Below, in pieces: positions 11,011 to 22,527 of a DNA stretch of 64,000 bases (position 1 is the first letter of the stretch; each line of letters opens with the position of its first letter). The notes beneath the pieces are model-generated. The model made no database searches, was not told where the DNA came from, and saw nothing but the letters and a program-made list of their open reading frames with translations. The stretch spans positions 1,371,026 through 1,435,025 of the forward strand of contig CM040444.1 of assembly GCA_022749755.1 (NCBI GenBank). The letters run 5' to 3'. The position numbers and the translations under genes are program-made. Origin of the DNA: Azadirachta indica (Eukaryota > Streptophyta > Magnoliopsida > Sapindales > Meliaceae).

Positions 11011-12970
11011 CTTATGAGTTATGGAAAGGTCATAAGTTTAATCTAACATACCTCAAAGTGTGGGGGTGTTTAACAAAGGTTCTAATTTCAGAACCTAAAA
11101 GGAGTAGAATAGGACCTAAAACTATTGATTGTATGTTAATAGGGTATACTCAAAATAATGCAGCATACAGATTTTTTATTCTTGAAGATAAAGGAAATAT
11201 ATTTGATGCAAATACTATTATAAAATTTAAAGCTATAGAATTTTTCGAGAATATTTTTCCTAGGAAAAATCCTGTCGATTCTCAAAATTATTATCAAATA
11301 ATCCAAAAATATTTTCAAAGAGATTCTCTTGAGAGCTTAGATGTTGAATTAAGGAGAAGTAAGAGAATAAGAAAGACTACTAGTTTTAGTAGTGATTTCT
11401 ATGTCTTTATGACTGAAAATGACCCTCAAATATATGAAGAAGTTATGACTTCTCTTGATGCTCCATTTTGGAAGGAAGCAATCAACAATGAGTTAGACTC
11501 AATTATGAGTAATAATGTTTGGAAACTTGTTGATTTACCTCTTGATACTGAACCAATTGGTTGTAAATGGATTTTCAAGAGAAAACTAAAAGCTGATGGG
11601 TCCATTGATAAGTATAAGGCAAGATTAGTTGCCAAAGGTTTTACTCAGAAGAAAGACATAGATTATTTTAATACTTATGCACCTGTAACTAGAATTGCAT
11701 CCATCAGAATTCTAATCACTATAGCATCGGCGTATAATTTATTTATACATCAAATGGATGTGAAAATTGCATTTTTGAATGGTGACTTGGAAGAAGAAAT
11801 GTATATAACACAACCAAAAGATTGTATAGTTTCAGGTTCTGAGCATAAGGTTTGTAAGCTTATGAAATCTTTATATGAATTAAAATAAGCACCAAAACAA
11901 TGGCATGAAAAATTTGATTAGGTTTTAGTATCAAATGGATATCTGATAAATGATTCAGATAAGTGTGTTTATTTTAAATCTTTTGATACTAATAATTTTG
12001 TGATAATTTGTTTGTATGTTGATGACATGCTTATTTTCAATTCTAGCATGGAAGTGATAAATAAGATTAAAAATTTTCTTGCTTCCAATTTTAATATGAA
12101 AGATATGGGAGAAGTAAGTGTTATTCTTGGCATCAAGATAATAAAAAAAATATAACGATCTTATGTTATCACAAGAATACTATGTAAATAATTTTTAAAG
12201 AAGTTTGGATATTATGAGTGTAAGCCAGTGTTAACTCCATACGATGCACATATCCAACTTAAGAAAAATTATGAACATAGTGTTAATCAAACAAGATATG
12301 CCCAAATAATTGGTAGTCTTATGTACTTGATGAATAGTACAAGACCAAATATTGCGTATGTTGTTGGAAGATTGAGCAGATATACTCAAAATCCTAACAA
12401 GGATCATTGGGTTGATTTAGAAAGACTTGCAAGATACTTAAAAGGTACATCAAATTTTGAGCTTTCGTTTGCTAGAGATCCACCAGTGTTAGAAGGTTTT
12501 TCTAATGCTAATTAGATATTTGAATCCAATGAAATTAAATCCACTAGTGGGTATATTTTTGTACTTGGTAGAGGAGCAGTCTCATGAAAATTTTCCAAAT
12601 AAACTTGTATAGCTCGTTCAACCATGGAGTCTAAGCTAATCGCCTTAGAGAAGGCGTGTACAAAAGTTGAGTGGTTAAGAAACTTCTTAATTGATCTTTC
12701 CATTCGTGATCATTCTCTTACATCTATCTCAATAAATTGTGATTGTCAAACTGTTATAGCTAAGGCTAAAAGCAAGATATATAATGGAAAAAGTAGACAC
12801 ATACGTTTGAAACATAGTATTATTAAGTAGCTGCTAGAATCTGGTGTTATAAGCCTAGATTTTGTAAAGTCAAAGATGAATTTGGCCGATCCTCTGACTA
12901 AACCACTGAACAAGAGGTTAGTGGAACGAATATCGAGGGGGATAAGACTTCTGCCTAGAACATAAGGCAA
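11011..12970 (+). pseudogene. Copia 1 integrase C-end, reverse transcriptase and RNase H
   Basis: Frame 10,887-11,888 carries the integrase tail (KTPYELWKGHK) and the RT fingers (WKEAINNELDSI, GCKWIFKRKLKADG, YKARLVAKGFTQ, QMDVKIAFLNGDLEEEMY). A stop at 11,886-11,888 falls where the family reads YGLKQAP. The YVDD box, CLYVDDMLIF, lies at about 12,010-12,035. RNase H follows at 12,228-12,970 (QIIGSLMYLMNSTRPNIAYVVG, LADPLTKPL), with further stops near 12,513 and 12,828. Catalytic residues are recognisable, but the frame is broken at least four times. Confidence 0.85.
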
Positions 12971-13546
12971 AAATAATAGGAACCCCACCTATGTGATTGG
13001 AGATTTCATGAAGTAGGTTCATAGGGGTAACAACAAGTCACTTGTTGTCTTGAGTTACTATTATTCAATATATTTGAGTCCTCCCTATGACTAGATAGTA
13101 AATATGACAGTGAAAAGGATAAGCTTTTATGATTTTAATGAACTCCATAGCCCAAAAATTGGATGGTGACATGTTTAACTGTAAGATATGCTTGATGGAG
13201 GATTCATAAAATGAGTATGGAATTAGGTCAATATCTATTAGAGTTAGGCAGATATCTTTAAAGCACTCATGATTACCAAGATAACGCAAAGCCATGAAAG
13301 CGCAAAACCGCAGAACAACAAAAGGAATAAGATTAAACTTAATGTGAGCTATTAATTCACTCTTCACATCAAAAGAGTTATGGTTCATAAAATTAGTTAT
13401 ATTTCACCTAATTCTTGTGAGACACAATTAATATGCTCAATGACTAGTTCATAACATGATAAACACCAGTTCATTTGCATTAAGTTTGTTATCAAATAGT
13501 GATGTATTAAAGAGTAAAATTTAGTATTTTGAAATATGTGGGGAAT

Positions 13547-14250
13547 TGTTATAACTTTATGTAGTATTTTAAAATACTAGAATCTCACATTGGCTAATTG
13601 TAAGACTTTTAAAGAATTTATATATGAAAACAAAATTGGAGTAAGTTAACAAGCCAACTAATGGGATTCCCTCACGCACAAGGTAGGTCGGCCAAAACCC
13701 AATTTTGGGGTTTGGTCCAGAAAGCGTTTAATGCACGTCGTCGTGTGCAGGCGGACACCAGCACCCCACCTCAACCCACCCCCCGCCCCCCACGAATGTG
13801 CATACGATGGGTTTTGTTTTACACTTTTATTTTTTTGTGCTTAATTATTTAAATTTTTAAATGCCGTTAATGATAGTTTTGGTGGTTGAGTAGTAGTTGA
13901 CGATGAAACAGTGAAAAGACATGAAACAAGTATTAACGGTTAAGTGGCGGGTATTTAAATAGTTGCCACTTGCCTATAAATACATACCTAATCTAACATA
14001 TTTTTCATTCGTTTTCCATTCTTCCCCCTTGCTCTCAAATTCTGCCAGAACAAAGCACTACCGTGCAATATCTTCTTCCTTCTTTCGCGTTGTTCTACAC
14101 TCGTTGTATTTGATTTGCAAGCTTACAACGAGTCCTGTCATTGTATTTTGGGGCTATATTACTGTCAGACCTTCCTGCAGTAGGATACTATCCTAAAAGG
14201 GGAAAAAATAGCTTTTGAGGACAGTGCTTCTGCACGCCTTGACGATTACA
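13547..14250 (+). repeat. Copia 1 3' LTR (right edge tentative)
   Basis: A purine-rich GTGGGGAA at 13,538-13,545 precedes TGTTATAACTTT, the usual copia order of polypurine tract and LTR start. CTCACATTGGCTAATTG near 13,585 is a form often seen at such LTR starts. A TATAAA box lies at 13,975-13,980. The right end is not fixed, since there is no second LTR; a TTACA at about 14,246-14,250 is my best guess. Confidence 0.65.
13975..13980 (+). promoter_or_regulatory. TATA box of the copia 1 LTR
   Basis: TATAAA followed by a pyrimidine-rich leader, about 430 bp into the LTR, in the position expected for the U3/R boundary. Confidence 0.5.
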
Positions 14251-15441
14251 ATTCCTATTTTATCCAACGTTCAGTACTTTGAACCAATTAGTTTAAGTGT
14301 CAATTTTTTTTTAGCTTGGATGGTCATTGGGGGTTGAGTTAAAACGTAGTTTTTATTTTTGCCACCAGATTTGATGTTTTAATTTGTTTTATAAAATTAT
14401 TTTTTTATTTATCTTTCTGAAAAAACATTAATTTTTTAACTATTTTATAAAGAAATTAACTTTTATAAGTATTTCCAAAAAATTATTTTTTATAAATCAA
14501 TGGAGTAATAATGATTTTATTTTCTTCATGTATAATTACAACATGCAACTCAATGAAATTAATTTTTTTTTTCAATAATCAAGGGTAATAATGTAATTTT
14601 TATCCTTTTGAATAGCTATTTGTACAAAATTTTGGCACAACTAAAAGGAAAACTCTGTAAATGCCTAAAAAGCAACAGAAATTAGTAATAAATATAATAT
14701 TAAGGAGTGATGAAGTGTTTGTAAAAGTTTAGGAGGGTAATGAGATAGTAAAGGTATCGAGCATTCTCCCTCATTAAATTCATTATCTTTATTAGAAAGA
14801 ATGATAGTTGGACCTTTATTTTAAAAATAAATGTCAAGTTTCGAAAAAAAATATTTGTGAGTGATAACCCTTTCGTTAAAACTTTTCATCTCTATTATTG
14901 TAAAAATTGATATAATAAATAGTCATTGTAATTTAAAATTAAAATTAAAAATTAAAAATATCATTATTTTTTATATTTGAGGATAAAATGTTTACTGTGA
15001 TTTAAAAAGAAATATAAAAAATAAATTATATTTAATCAAAATAATTATATGATAAAAAAAACACAGAACCCTAAACTCTATCTTTTTTTCACCTTCTTTT
15101 CATATTTTTCTTTCTTTGCTCTTTCTCTTTTGGTCTTCTTCTTCTTTCCTGCATGCCAAACGCATAATAGAATTAAATCAAGATTGAAGTAGTGTTAAGG
15201 AGTAAAGTTTCATTCATTGATAATTTGATTGACTAGTTAAAATTGATTGATAATTATTTGGTTTATTGATTGATTACATTAGGGCATGGATTAGGGATTT
15301 TGGGCTTATTTGATTTATATTAAAAGTTTATTTTATACTTTTAATTGTTTTTTTAAATTACAATTAACAAATCAAATATATTAATTTTTTTTATTTTTAT
15401 TTATTGTGCATATATTTTTTTTGAAGTCATAAAATTATATT
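14251..15441. other. AT-rich non-coding DNA
   Basis: No gene or defined repeat found. There are short pyrimidine runs near 15,080-15,150 and simple AAATTAAA runs near 14,935-14,955. Confidence 0.5.
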
Positions 15442-15707
15442 GGGAGAACACCCATTACCCCTCTGTTTTTTCAGCTAACACCCCATTATCCCCCTATATT
15501 TTTTGTAATACCCTATCATTCTCCTGATTCGTTATTTTTTTCAATTTTATCTTTCAGTTCAATTGGCTTATAAGATGGTAAAATAAAAAATATTTGAAAT
15601 GTTGAAGGGCAAAATTGAAATTTAAAGGGATAATGATATATTAAAAAAAATATAAGGAGATAATTGAATATTAACTAAAAAAACATGGCGTTAATGGGTA
15701 TTCTCCC
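15442..15707. mobile_element. 266-bp MITE, Mutator-like, with 9-bp target duplication
   Basis: The left end GGGAGAACACCCATTACCCC matches the reverse complement of the right end, GGGAGAATACCCATTAACGC, and similarity continues for about 90 bp inward. AATTATATT stands at 15,433-15,441 and again at 15,708-15,716, a perfect 9-bp target-site duplication. Nine bases plus long inverted repeats fits the Mutator-like superfamily. There is no coding capacity. Confidence 0.85.
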
Positions 15708-16289
15708 AATTATATTTTTGTTCTTACAATGTATAGTGGTATCAACATAGTCAATGAGGATATATTGGTCATTGTATCTCTACTTATGGCTTGCAGGAAC
15801 CAGGTCATTGTATAAAAAAAAATGGTATTTATGTAATTACAACAATAAAAAAATAGCTAGACCGTAAGGGAGATGAAAATTAAAATTCTAATAGAACAAG
15901 TCTAACTGACAAATATTTTCATTTCGGATGGCTACCTGACATTTATCTTTTAAAATATGATCGAATTGTTGTTCTCCCTTTTTATCGCTATTTAAAAAAA
16001 ATTCTCTTAATCAATAGATTTATCGAGTATGCCAAATTTTCTCTTGCCATTCATCTCCTACACATATTTATTGACGGTTATATTTTTAAATGAGTAGAAA
16101 ATATTTTGAAGGATCAAAGCACAACACCAAATGAGCAATAATACATTGACATTTTTTCCATCGTGAATGCATCATCATAGCTTGTCCTGATTGTCTAACG
16201 CTTGTGTAGATAGCCTATCAACTTTACTTTCAATAATATGTTTTTCAATTTGAATTTGATCCTTTTATTTCTATACTAATCTCATTTCA

Positions 16290-16740
16290 GGCACCAACAC
16301 TTCTATATGCAAAATAGGCATTCTCAGTTTCAGCCACATCTGGACTTTCACATTGCCTCATCTACATTCTTGCATCAACAATACTTATCACAAGATTGAA
16401 CACAAGAAACCCAGGACCATCTAATGCTGAGATGATTTTTGGATTAGGTTTGAGACCCAGATACAACCAAGCAACGCTAGCAAATAGACAAGACGCTTCT
16501 AAACCAGAACGATTTGAAAATGACAATCTAGACAAAGTTTCTAATCCTTGGAGAATCCAAGACAACCAAACATTTGGCAAGCTGAAACAGGACCTAACCC
16601 TAGGAACATGAATTCATTTAGTTCACTGTTGTTGTGGATCCTTAGAGGTGCTTCTTCTAAAGGCCTAAACTCATTTCTTTCCATGTTTAGAGATGTAAGA
16701 GAGCAAGGACAAGTTTATGCAGATTCTCCACGATAGGAAA
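16290..16740 (+). pseudogene. Unidentified host-gene fragment
   Basis: The base composition is less AT-rich than its surroundings and reads like coding sequence in two overlapping frames: 16,396-16,611 (SNAEMIFGLGLRPRYNQ) and 16,548-16,736 (NSFLSMFRDVREQGQVYADS). An upstream frame gives SVSATSGLSHCLIYILAS near 16,325-16,380. The overlap suggests one ancestral frame split by an indel near 16,550-16,600. I do not recognise the family. It ends in a stop at about 16,734, about 165 bp before the 5' LTR of copia 2. Confidence 0.4.
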
Positions 16741-16898
16741 ATCGCAGAACTGCTGTGCAATAGTTGTGGCTATTTTACATTAAAAGGTGACTGTGAATTA
16801 CAGTTAGTTGACAATTGTGTTCATGTATCCAATGTAAAATTCTACACACATACATGCATACACACACTCATATATAGCTTCTGTATAGAAATTATTAA

Positions 16899-17064
16899 TG
16901 TGTTGAATAAATTTAGTATAGTTAGGTGGTAGAATATAGATGGTAGAATGTAGTTTAGATGTTAGTAGTTATTAGTGTAATATTCACCATTTTATGCCTA
17001 TACATAGTTATGTATTATAACAATTGAAATTCAAGAAATATAATTTATTTCTTCAAATTCAACA
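16899..17064 (+). repeat. Copia 2 5' LTR (166 bp)
   Basis: Starts TGTGTTGAATAAATTTAG and ends CAAATTCAACA. It matches 61,407-61,566 along its length with about a dozen substitutions and small indels. It is followed directly by a methionine-tRNA primer-binding site. No exact 5-bp target duplication was found outside the two LTRs. Confidence 0.85.
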
Positions 17065-17076
17065 TGGTATCAGAAC
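17065..17076 (+). other. Copia 2 primer-binding site (tRNA-iMet)
   Basis: TGGTATCAGAAC directly abuts the LTR. It differs from the canonical initiator-Met complement TGGTATCAGAGC by one base. Confidence 0.85.
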
Positions 17077-18663
17077 CATGAAACTCTGAATTTTTTGGCC
17101 TACCTTCTCTATTTTTCCAGTATCTCCTTCGACAAAATTCTTTTTTCGATATCCTCTTTGATGCATGAAGTGCACGTGCCACAGTCGACAACCGCGTGTG
17201 AAGAACACACACCATGGCGGCCAACTCCTATTGCAACACCACCGACTGATCTGTGCTCACCAGATTAATGTACGCGCCATCTTCCATCTACTTATTACTC
17301 TATTCCTCAATCTATCGCTTCCATAACTTCTGCCTCATATTTGAGTCTTTGGCATCCTCAACTACAATATATATCACTTAGTCGTCTTCGATCACTAATG
17401 TCTAGTGGTGTTCTGGGTACTGTTTCTCAAGACAATGTTGATTTTGTATCATGTCATTTAGTAAAACATATCGCTTTTCTTTTAATAACAGTGACTCCAT
17501 CTTTCATGCTCTATTTGATTTAATTTTGAATTTACCTTATGAAAAACTCATTTTGAATTTCCTAAAATTTATCGTGATTTTGCTAAAATGATTCAAACAC
17601 AATTTTTCTCTTTTATTAAAGTTTTTCACTCTAATAATGCTATAGAGTACAGGGATTATATGTTTCTTAATCTTCTTCAGATTAATGGTACTATTTGTCA
17701 TCGTCCCTGTCCTGACACGTCCCAACAAAATGTTAGGGTTGAAAGAAAACACAGACATATTCTTGAAATAGTTCATTCTCTTGTTATCTCTACTTCGTGT
17801 CTAGAATATTTCTAGGGAGAAGCTACTCTTATGACTGTTTATATTATCAACCAAATTGCTTCTATAATTATTGTTAATCAACATCTTATGAACATTTGTA
17901 TGGTAGTCCTCCAAATTATAACCTTCTTAAAGTTTTTAGTTGTGCATGTTTTGTTCTTCTTCAACCTTATGAAACACCAAATTAGAACCAAAGCACATCT
18001 ATGTTGCTTTTTGGGGTATCGAATTGAACATAAAAGTTATAAATGTTGAGATTTTGTATCAAATAGACTCCGTATCTCTCAATATGTGGTCTTGTAGGAA
18101 CATAATATATTTTCATCCATCTCCAAATTTATTTATGATCTTATTTAGCTTCTTTCTTTACTAACAACTTTATAGAAGTATTTCTTAATGATTCAAATGC
18201 AAGTTCTTTTGATGAGCACTCAATAGATTTGTCCAATATATCATTGTCTACTCTCGAAGCACCGACTATTTCCTTTGGATCCATATCTGACAACTCAATC
18301 GTTCCTAACTCTTCATCTTCTAATGTACTTCTTCACTATCCACTTGTGTAAGAGAGTTTTCTGTTAGACTTAGAGATTTTCTCTTCCACAATAGTTTAAA
18401 ATGAAAGATCTAGACCATTTTACATATTTTCTTGATATTGAGGTGTTCTCTGCTTTTAACAGATATTACCTTTCACAAGCCAAATATGCATATGATCTTT
18501 TTGCTCGAGCTGGTTTAACTGATAGTAAAACTATCTCTACTCCACTATAACCTAATACCAAATTTACACCAGTCAAAGGAACTATACTCTCTAATGTTAT
18601 GCTTTATAGATAATTGGTTGGTAGTTTGATTTATTTGATAGTCACTCGACTTAATATTTTTCA
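17077..18663 (+). pseudogene. Copia 2 left half: leader, integrase relic and RT C-end
   Basis: The leader (17,077-17,330) is followed by an integrase relic: LWHPQLQYISLSRLRSL (about 17,347-17,400), NAIEYRDYMF and TSQQNVRVERKHR (about 17,630-17,760), and LGYRIEHKSYKC near 18,010-18,048. Gag, protease and the catalytic RT core are missing. The next recognisable block is the end of RT, FTYFLDIEVF and YLSQAKYAYDLF (about 18,417-18,505), then LVGSLIYL and TRLNIF at 18,615-18,661, where it is interrupted. Many stops. The interruption falls inside a codon and the frame resumes at 60,840. Confidence 0.85.
18661..18663. repeat. TCA target-site duplication, left copy
   Basis: TCA immediately left of the CACTA-type terminus; the matching TCA is at 60,837-60,839. 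Three-base duplications are the rule for CACTA elements. Counting only one copy restores the copia 2 frame. Confidence 0.8.
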
Positions 18664-18695
18664 CGCTACTGGACTATTATACATTTAAAACTGTT
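18664..18695 (+). repeat. CACTA left terminal inverted repeat
   Basis: CGCTACTGGA pairs with CACTACTAGA of the other end in 8 of 10 bases. Similarity fades after that, though both continue into AAAC(T/G)GTTT-type words. Confidence 0.75.
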
Positions 18696-18814
18696 ATAAA
18701 ACGTTTTAAAAACTCTTTTAGAACGTATTACAAACCGTTTTCTTTTGACGTGTTTTAAAATATCAAAAACTGTTCTCTTTTGTTATGATAAAAAGACTTT
18801 TTTTATTAGTTTTT

Positions 18815-18990
18815 AAATTTATAAGAAAAGAATTTTAAATAGTATTCAAATTTATAAGAGAACATTTTATAACAGTACTTAAATTTATAAGAGGATGATA
18901 ATTAACAGTTGTTAAAATTTTATAAGAAATTTACTTTTAATAATATTTAGATATATAAGAAGACAATTTTTAATAGTTATTAAAATTTTT
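18815..18990 (+). repeat. CACTA left subterminal repeats
   Basis: Five units begin at about 18,815, 18,848, 18,881, 18,914 and 18,959. Each has AAATTTATAAGA followed by TTTTAATAGTATT-like sequence, with a spacing of 33-45 bp. Short subterminal repeats near the ends are typical CACTA transposase-binding regions. Confidence 0.65.
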
Positions 18991-21000
18991 TAAATTATAA
19001 TTCTTAAAAATAACAATAAAAATAGTTATTATAACAACATTCAATTAAATAAAAATTAATTTATCAAAAAAAAAATATACATATACATATATGTATATGT
19101 GTATATATATATAATATATGCAGAGGACAGTAATATCACTCAATAGTTCATACATATGTGTATCTTATTAATTGTTTAAAAATATATTAAACATTGATTA
19201 AAAAAAAAGTCTAAATTAAAAGTCTATATCATTACAAATTGCAAATATAAACAGTAGCACAACAGCAGCAGATCATGAATTAGAAACAGCAGCAAGCTGA
19301 TGTTAGATATCACATACATAGCTGTTTTATCCACTAATTATTATAAAATTAAAAATAACAACTGTAAAAGAAACAAGTATCTCCCAACAACAATATTAAT
19401 TTATAGCAGTATATATTTATAACTTTATCAATAGTTAGCTAAAACAACAATAAGTTATAGCAGAAACAACTATAACAAAGTAACATTAGGAGAAGAAAAT
19501 GGCAGAAAAATAAAAAGCACAGCTAATAACAAGCAGAACCGACAACAAGTAGTCAAGCAGTAGGGAGCTTGGTAATTAACAAGTAGCAACCTTATCTTTC
19601 GTAGTCTTTGCCATAGTTTTAAGTCAATGCACTTATCAATTAATTTATGACTTAATAAATTGAATAAAAGTAGATCAATGGACCTATAACCAAATATATC
19701 CATCAAAATTTGTTGGGTAAAACTTAAAAATATAACTAAAACAAAAGAATAAAAAAATACAATTATTTTAATTACAAAATTGATAAAACAAATTCAGCTC
19801 AATCTTTTCTCATCTCATCTATCTCTTCTTGTTTGTATGAGCATTTTTTTTTTAACTGCACATAATATTATACATAAAGAAATTAAAATAAAATAACATT
19901 AGAAGTCATGCATGTTATAAACAATTAATAAAATAAGTGAAATAATTACAAAGTTATAATTCTAACCTTTTGTTGGATGGAAGTATTTGGATCTTCAATA
20001 ATATCTTTCATATACTTCATTACATAATACTCACACTCTGAATTTATGGGTTGTTTAAGACACTACCAAAAATTTAAAAAAAAAATAATAAAATCAAATA
20101 TATTTTAATTAACATAAAACAATGAAAAAAATTGTTCAAATAATAAAAATCTAAATTATTTTCCTTCGGAAAGTCATATGAAGATGGTGTGTATATATAT
20201 AGTATATTAGCATATTAGTTAGTAAAAGTTGTACCAGCAGATCAATAACCAAATATATATATATATAATGTGATCGTATATATATACCGCGTATTATTTT
20301 TTTTCTTTTCAATGTGTAAGTACTAATTTGACTGATATATGAAACGAAAAGATTCAAAGTATTTACAAATTATAATTATATCATTCATTGAATTATTCTT
20401 AAAGATGATTTGAATGATTGATGGGTTACTTCAATTTTGGACCTAACTCTAGTTTTAAAGAATTCCTAGTTTTCAATTTTATTCATTTAATATTTCATGC
20501 TAATTTAAATTGATCAATAGTCAATAATTTTTTTTTTGAGACATTTGCAATAACCAATGATAGACCATTGTTTACCAACTGATATTTATGTTATTAATGT
20601 ATATTTTCAATGTTGTCAAACATGTATGCTCTCAGAAAGTAAATAAAATATTGGAGAAAATGAAAGAAATTATGGTATCTATCTAAATAAAGAAAAAGGA
20701 TTGAAAATAGTTGATGGTTAATTTTTTATATCCCACTTTACTTATACAGACATTAGAAAATGTTGGTATATATAGTAGCAGGTTATTGGCCCATAAAAAA
20801 TATCCTACACCAACTCCTCCCCCTCCCTTAGAAATAAAATAAAAAAAAGAAGCTAAATCATTATTAAGCTTTTCTTAAAAATATTTATTAGGTTAAGTTT
20901 TGATGCATTGACAAATTATTTGTTCTAATATTAGAATTGGCAACCATAATTTAAAGATTGGTTATCTTTGTCATTTATAAATCAAAGAAAAAAATTTCTA
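18991..21000. other. CACTA interior, no gene recognised
   Basis: AT-rich, with an AGCAGCA-rich tract at about 19,250-19,560 of the kind seen again at 30.2-30.5, 30.9-31.05 and 34.35-34.7 kb. Probably the 3' flank of the minus-strand second transposon gene. TATATA runs lie at about 19,080-19,115 and 20,180-20,290. Confidence 0.45.
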
Positions 21001-22527
21001 AAAAATAGTCAATAATATAATTTTTATGTACTTACATTGATTTTCTTTCAAATCAGTGTCTTTCTTCCAATTCTTTGTGATCGAACAATGAACATCTTCA
21101 TGGCTCTTTTTTTCAAAAAGAAAAAACAAAGAAATGATAGGAAAAGGAAAAAGAATATCATAAATTATGTTAAATGAACCGAAAAATTATATCTTAATGC
21201 AAATAAATGTATTACAAATTATACTTACTTATTAACAACTTGCTTGATGTTAAAGACAATTTCATTTTGAAATGGATCCAAAAAATATGTGATGTCATTA
21301 TATGGATCAATAATGACCAACATCCAGTGAAATCTATATTGATGGTAATATATATATATATATATATATATAATAAATGCATTAATTGAAATAAATTATA
21401 CTCAACAATTAATAATTAAATATATAATCATATAACATAATGAAAATACATACTCATGATAATATGGAGCAAAAAATATCTGATTCATCTTTGCATGTCT
21501 TATCCTTTCTGCGATTGAACGTACTCTATCAGCTTCTATTTTCCTACCGATTGAAGAATATCATTTGGATTCACAAATCCAATCATGTTAACCAAATTTC
21601 TCTCTTTGATGTAATTGTATAAGTGCCTAACAATAAAGTAAAAACTGTTGTTATTATAACAATAAATCTATACCTTTATCCTCAATAAATAAGTTAAAAT
21701 GATACACATTCATCCGGAAAATGTTAAATTACCTTATATACACTACTATACAAGTGATTTATATGAGGTCTATGCTTAAAAACTCTTGGATTATACTTTG
21801 AGTAACATTCTCAACAAATTCTTACCCAAAAATATTTTTTTCTATACTTCCTTCAATGGTGTCACTTGGAAGCATAGCTTTATTGGCATATACACCAATA
21901 GATTTCATAGAACAATATAACTAAGTTGACCATTGAACTTTTGGGTTTATGATTGGCTCCACTGATTTTGAGCTTAAATTGTTGAGTTGTTTGCTTGATT
22001 CCTAAATTGATGAAGCAAAATATTAAGAAAAAAAACTATTATAAATAAATAATTGAGAGAAAATTACAAATTAAAAAGTAAATTACCTTATTAGTCAATG
22101 GTATAATAAGATCTCTAGACCATGCGACAAATGATCCAATAGCATTTTGTATGGTTTCAAATTCACCAAAAACATGAATTGGTAAAGAGGCTAATGGAAT
22201 TATTGCCATATGAATAGATACACGTATATTTCATTTAATGGAATTCGGTGTATAGTGGCTTTTGGATCATTTGTTGGCATAATTGTACAATGAGTTACTA
22301 TATTCTCTCTATTGCTAATAGCAAGCTTGCATAATTTTTCCTCTCAAATGTCACATTCATTTCATTAAAAAGATGTTATACAATAAGATACAAATATTAT
22401 ATATATATATATATATAGTGAATAAGTAAAAATTTATTACCTTTATAGTTATATCACCATTAGCTTGATATTGTACTTTTGTGTTTGTCTCATGACTAGT
22501 CACCTTGACGGTTGTATCACAATTGGC

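Larger units (their letters stand above)
9165..14250 (+). mobile_element. Copia element 1, 5'-truncated Ty1/copia retrotransposon
   Basis: Domain order is gag with CCHC knuckle, protease, integrase, reverse transcriptase, RNase H, a 550-bp non-coding tail, a purine tract and a 3' LTR, which is the Ty1/copia order. There is no 5' LTR or primer-binding site: AT-rich DNA runs up to the gag codons at about 9,165. The coding part is cut by stops and frameshifts, so the copy cannot move by itself. The gag wording (RNAILNTISNELYDVY) resembles the TNT1-94-annotated copia group. Confidence 0.9.
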
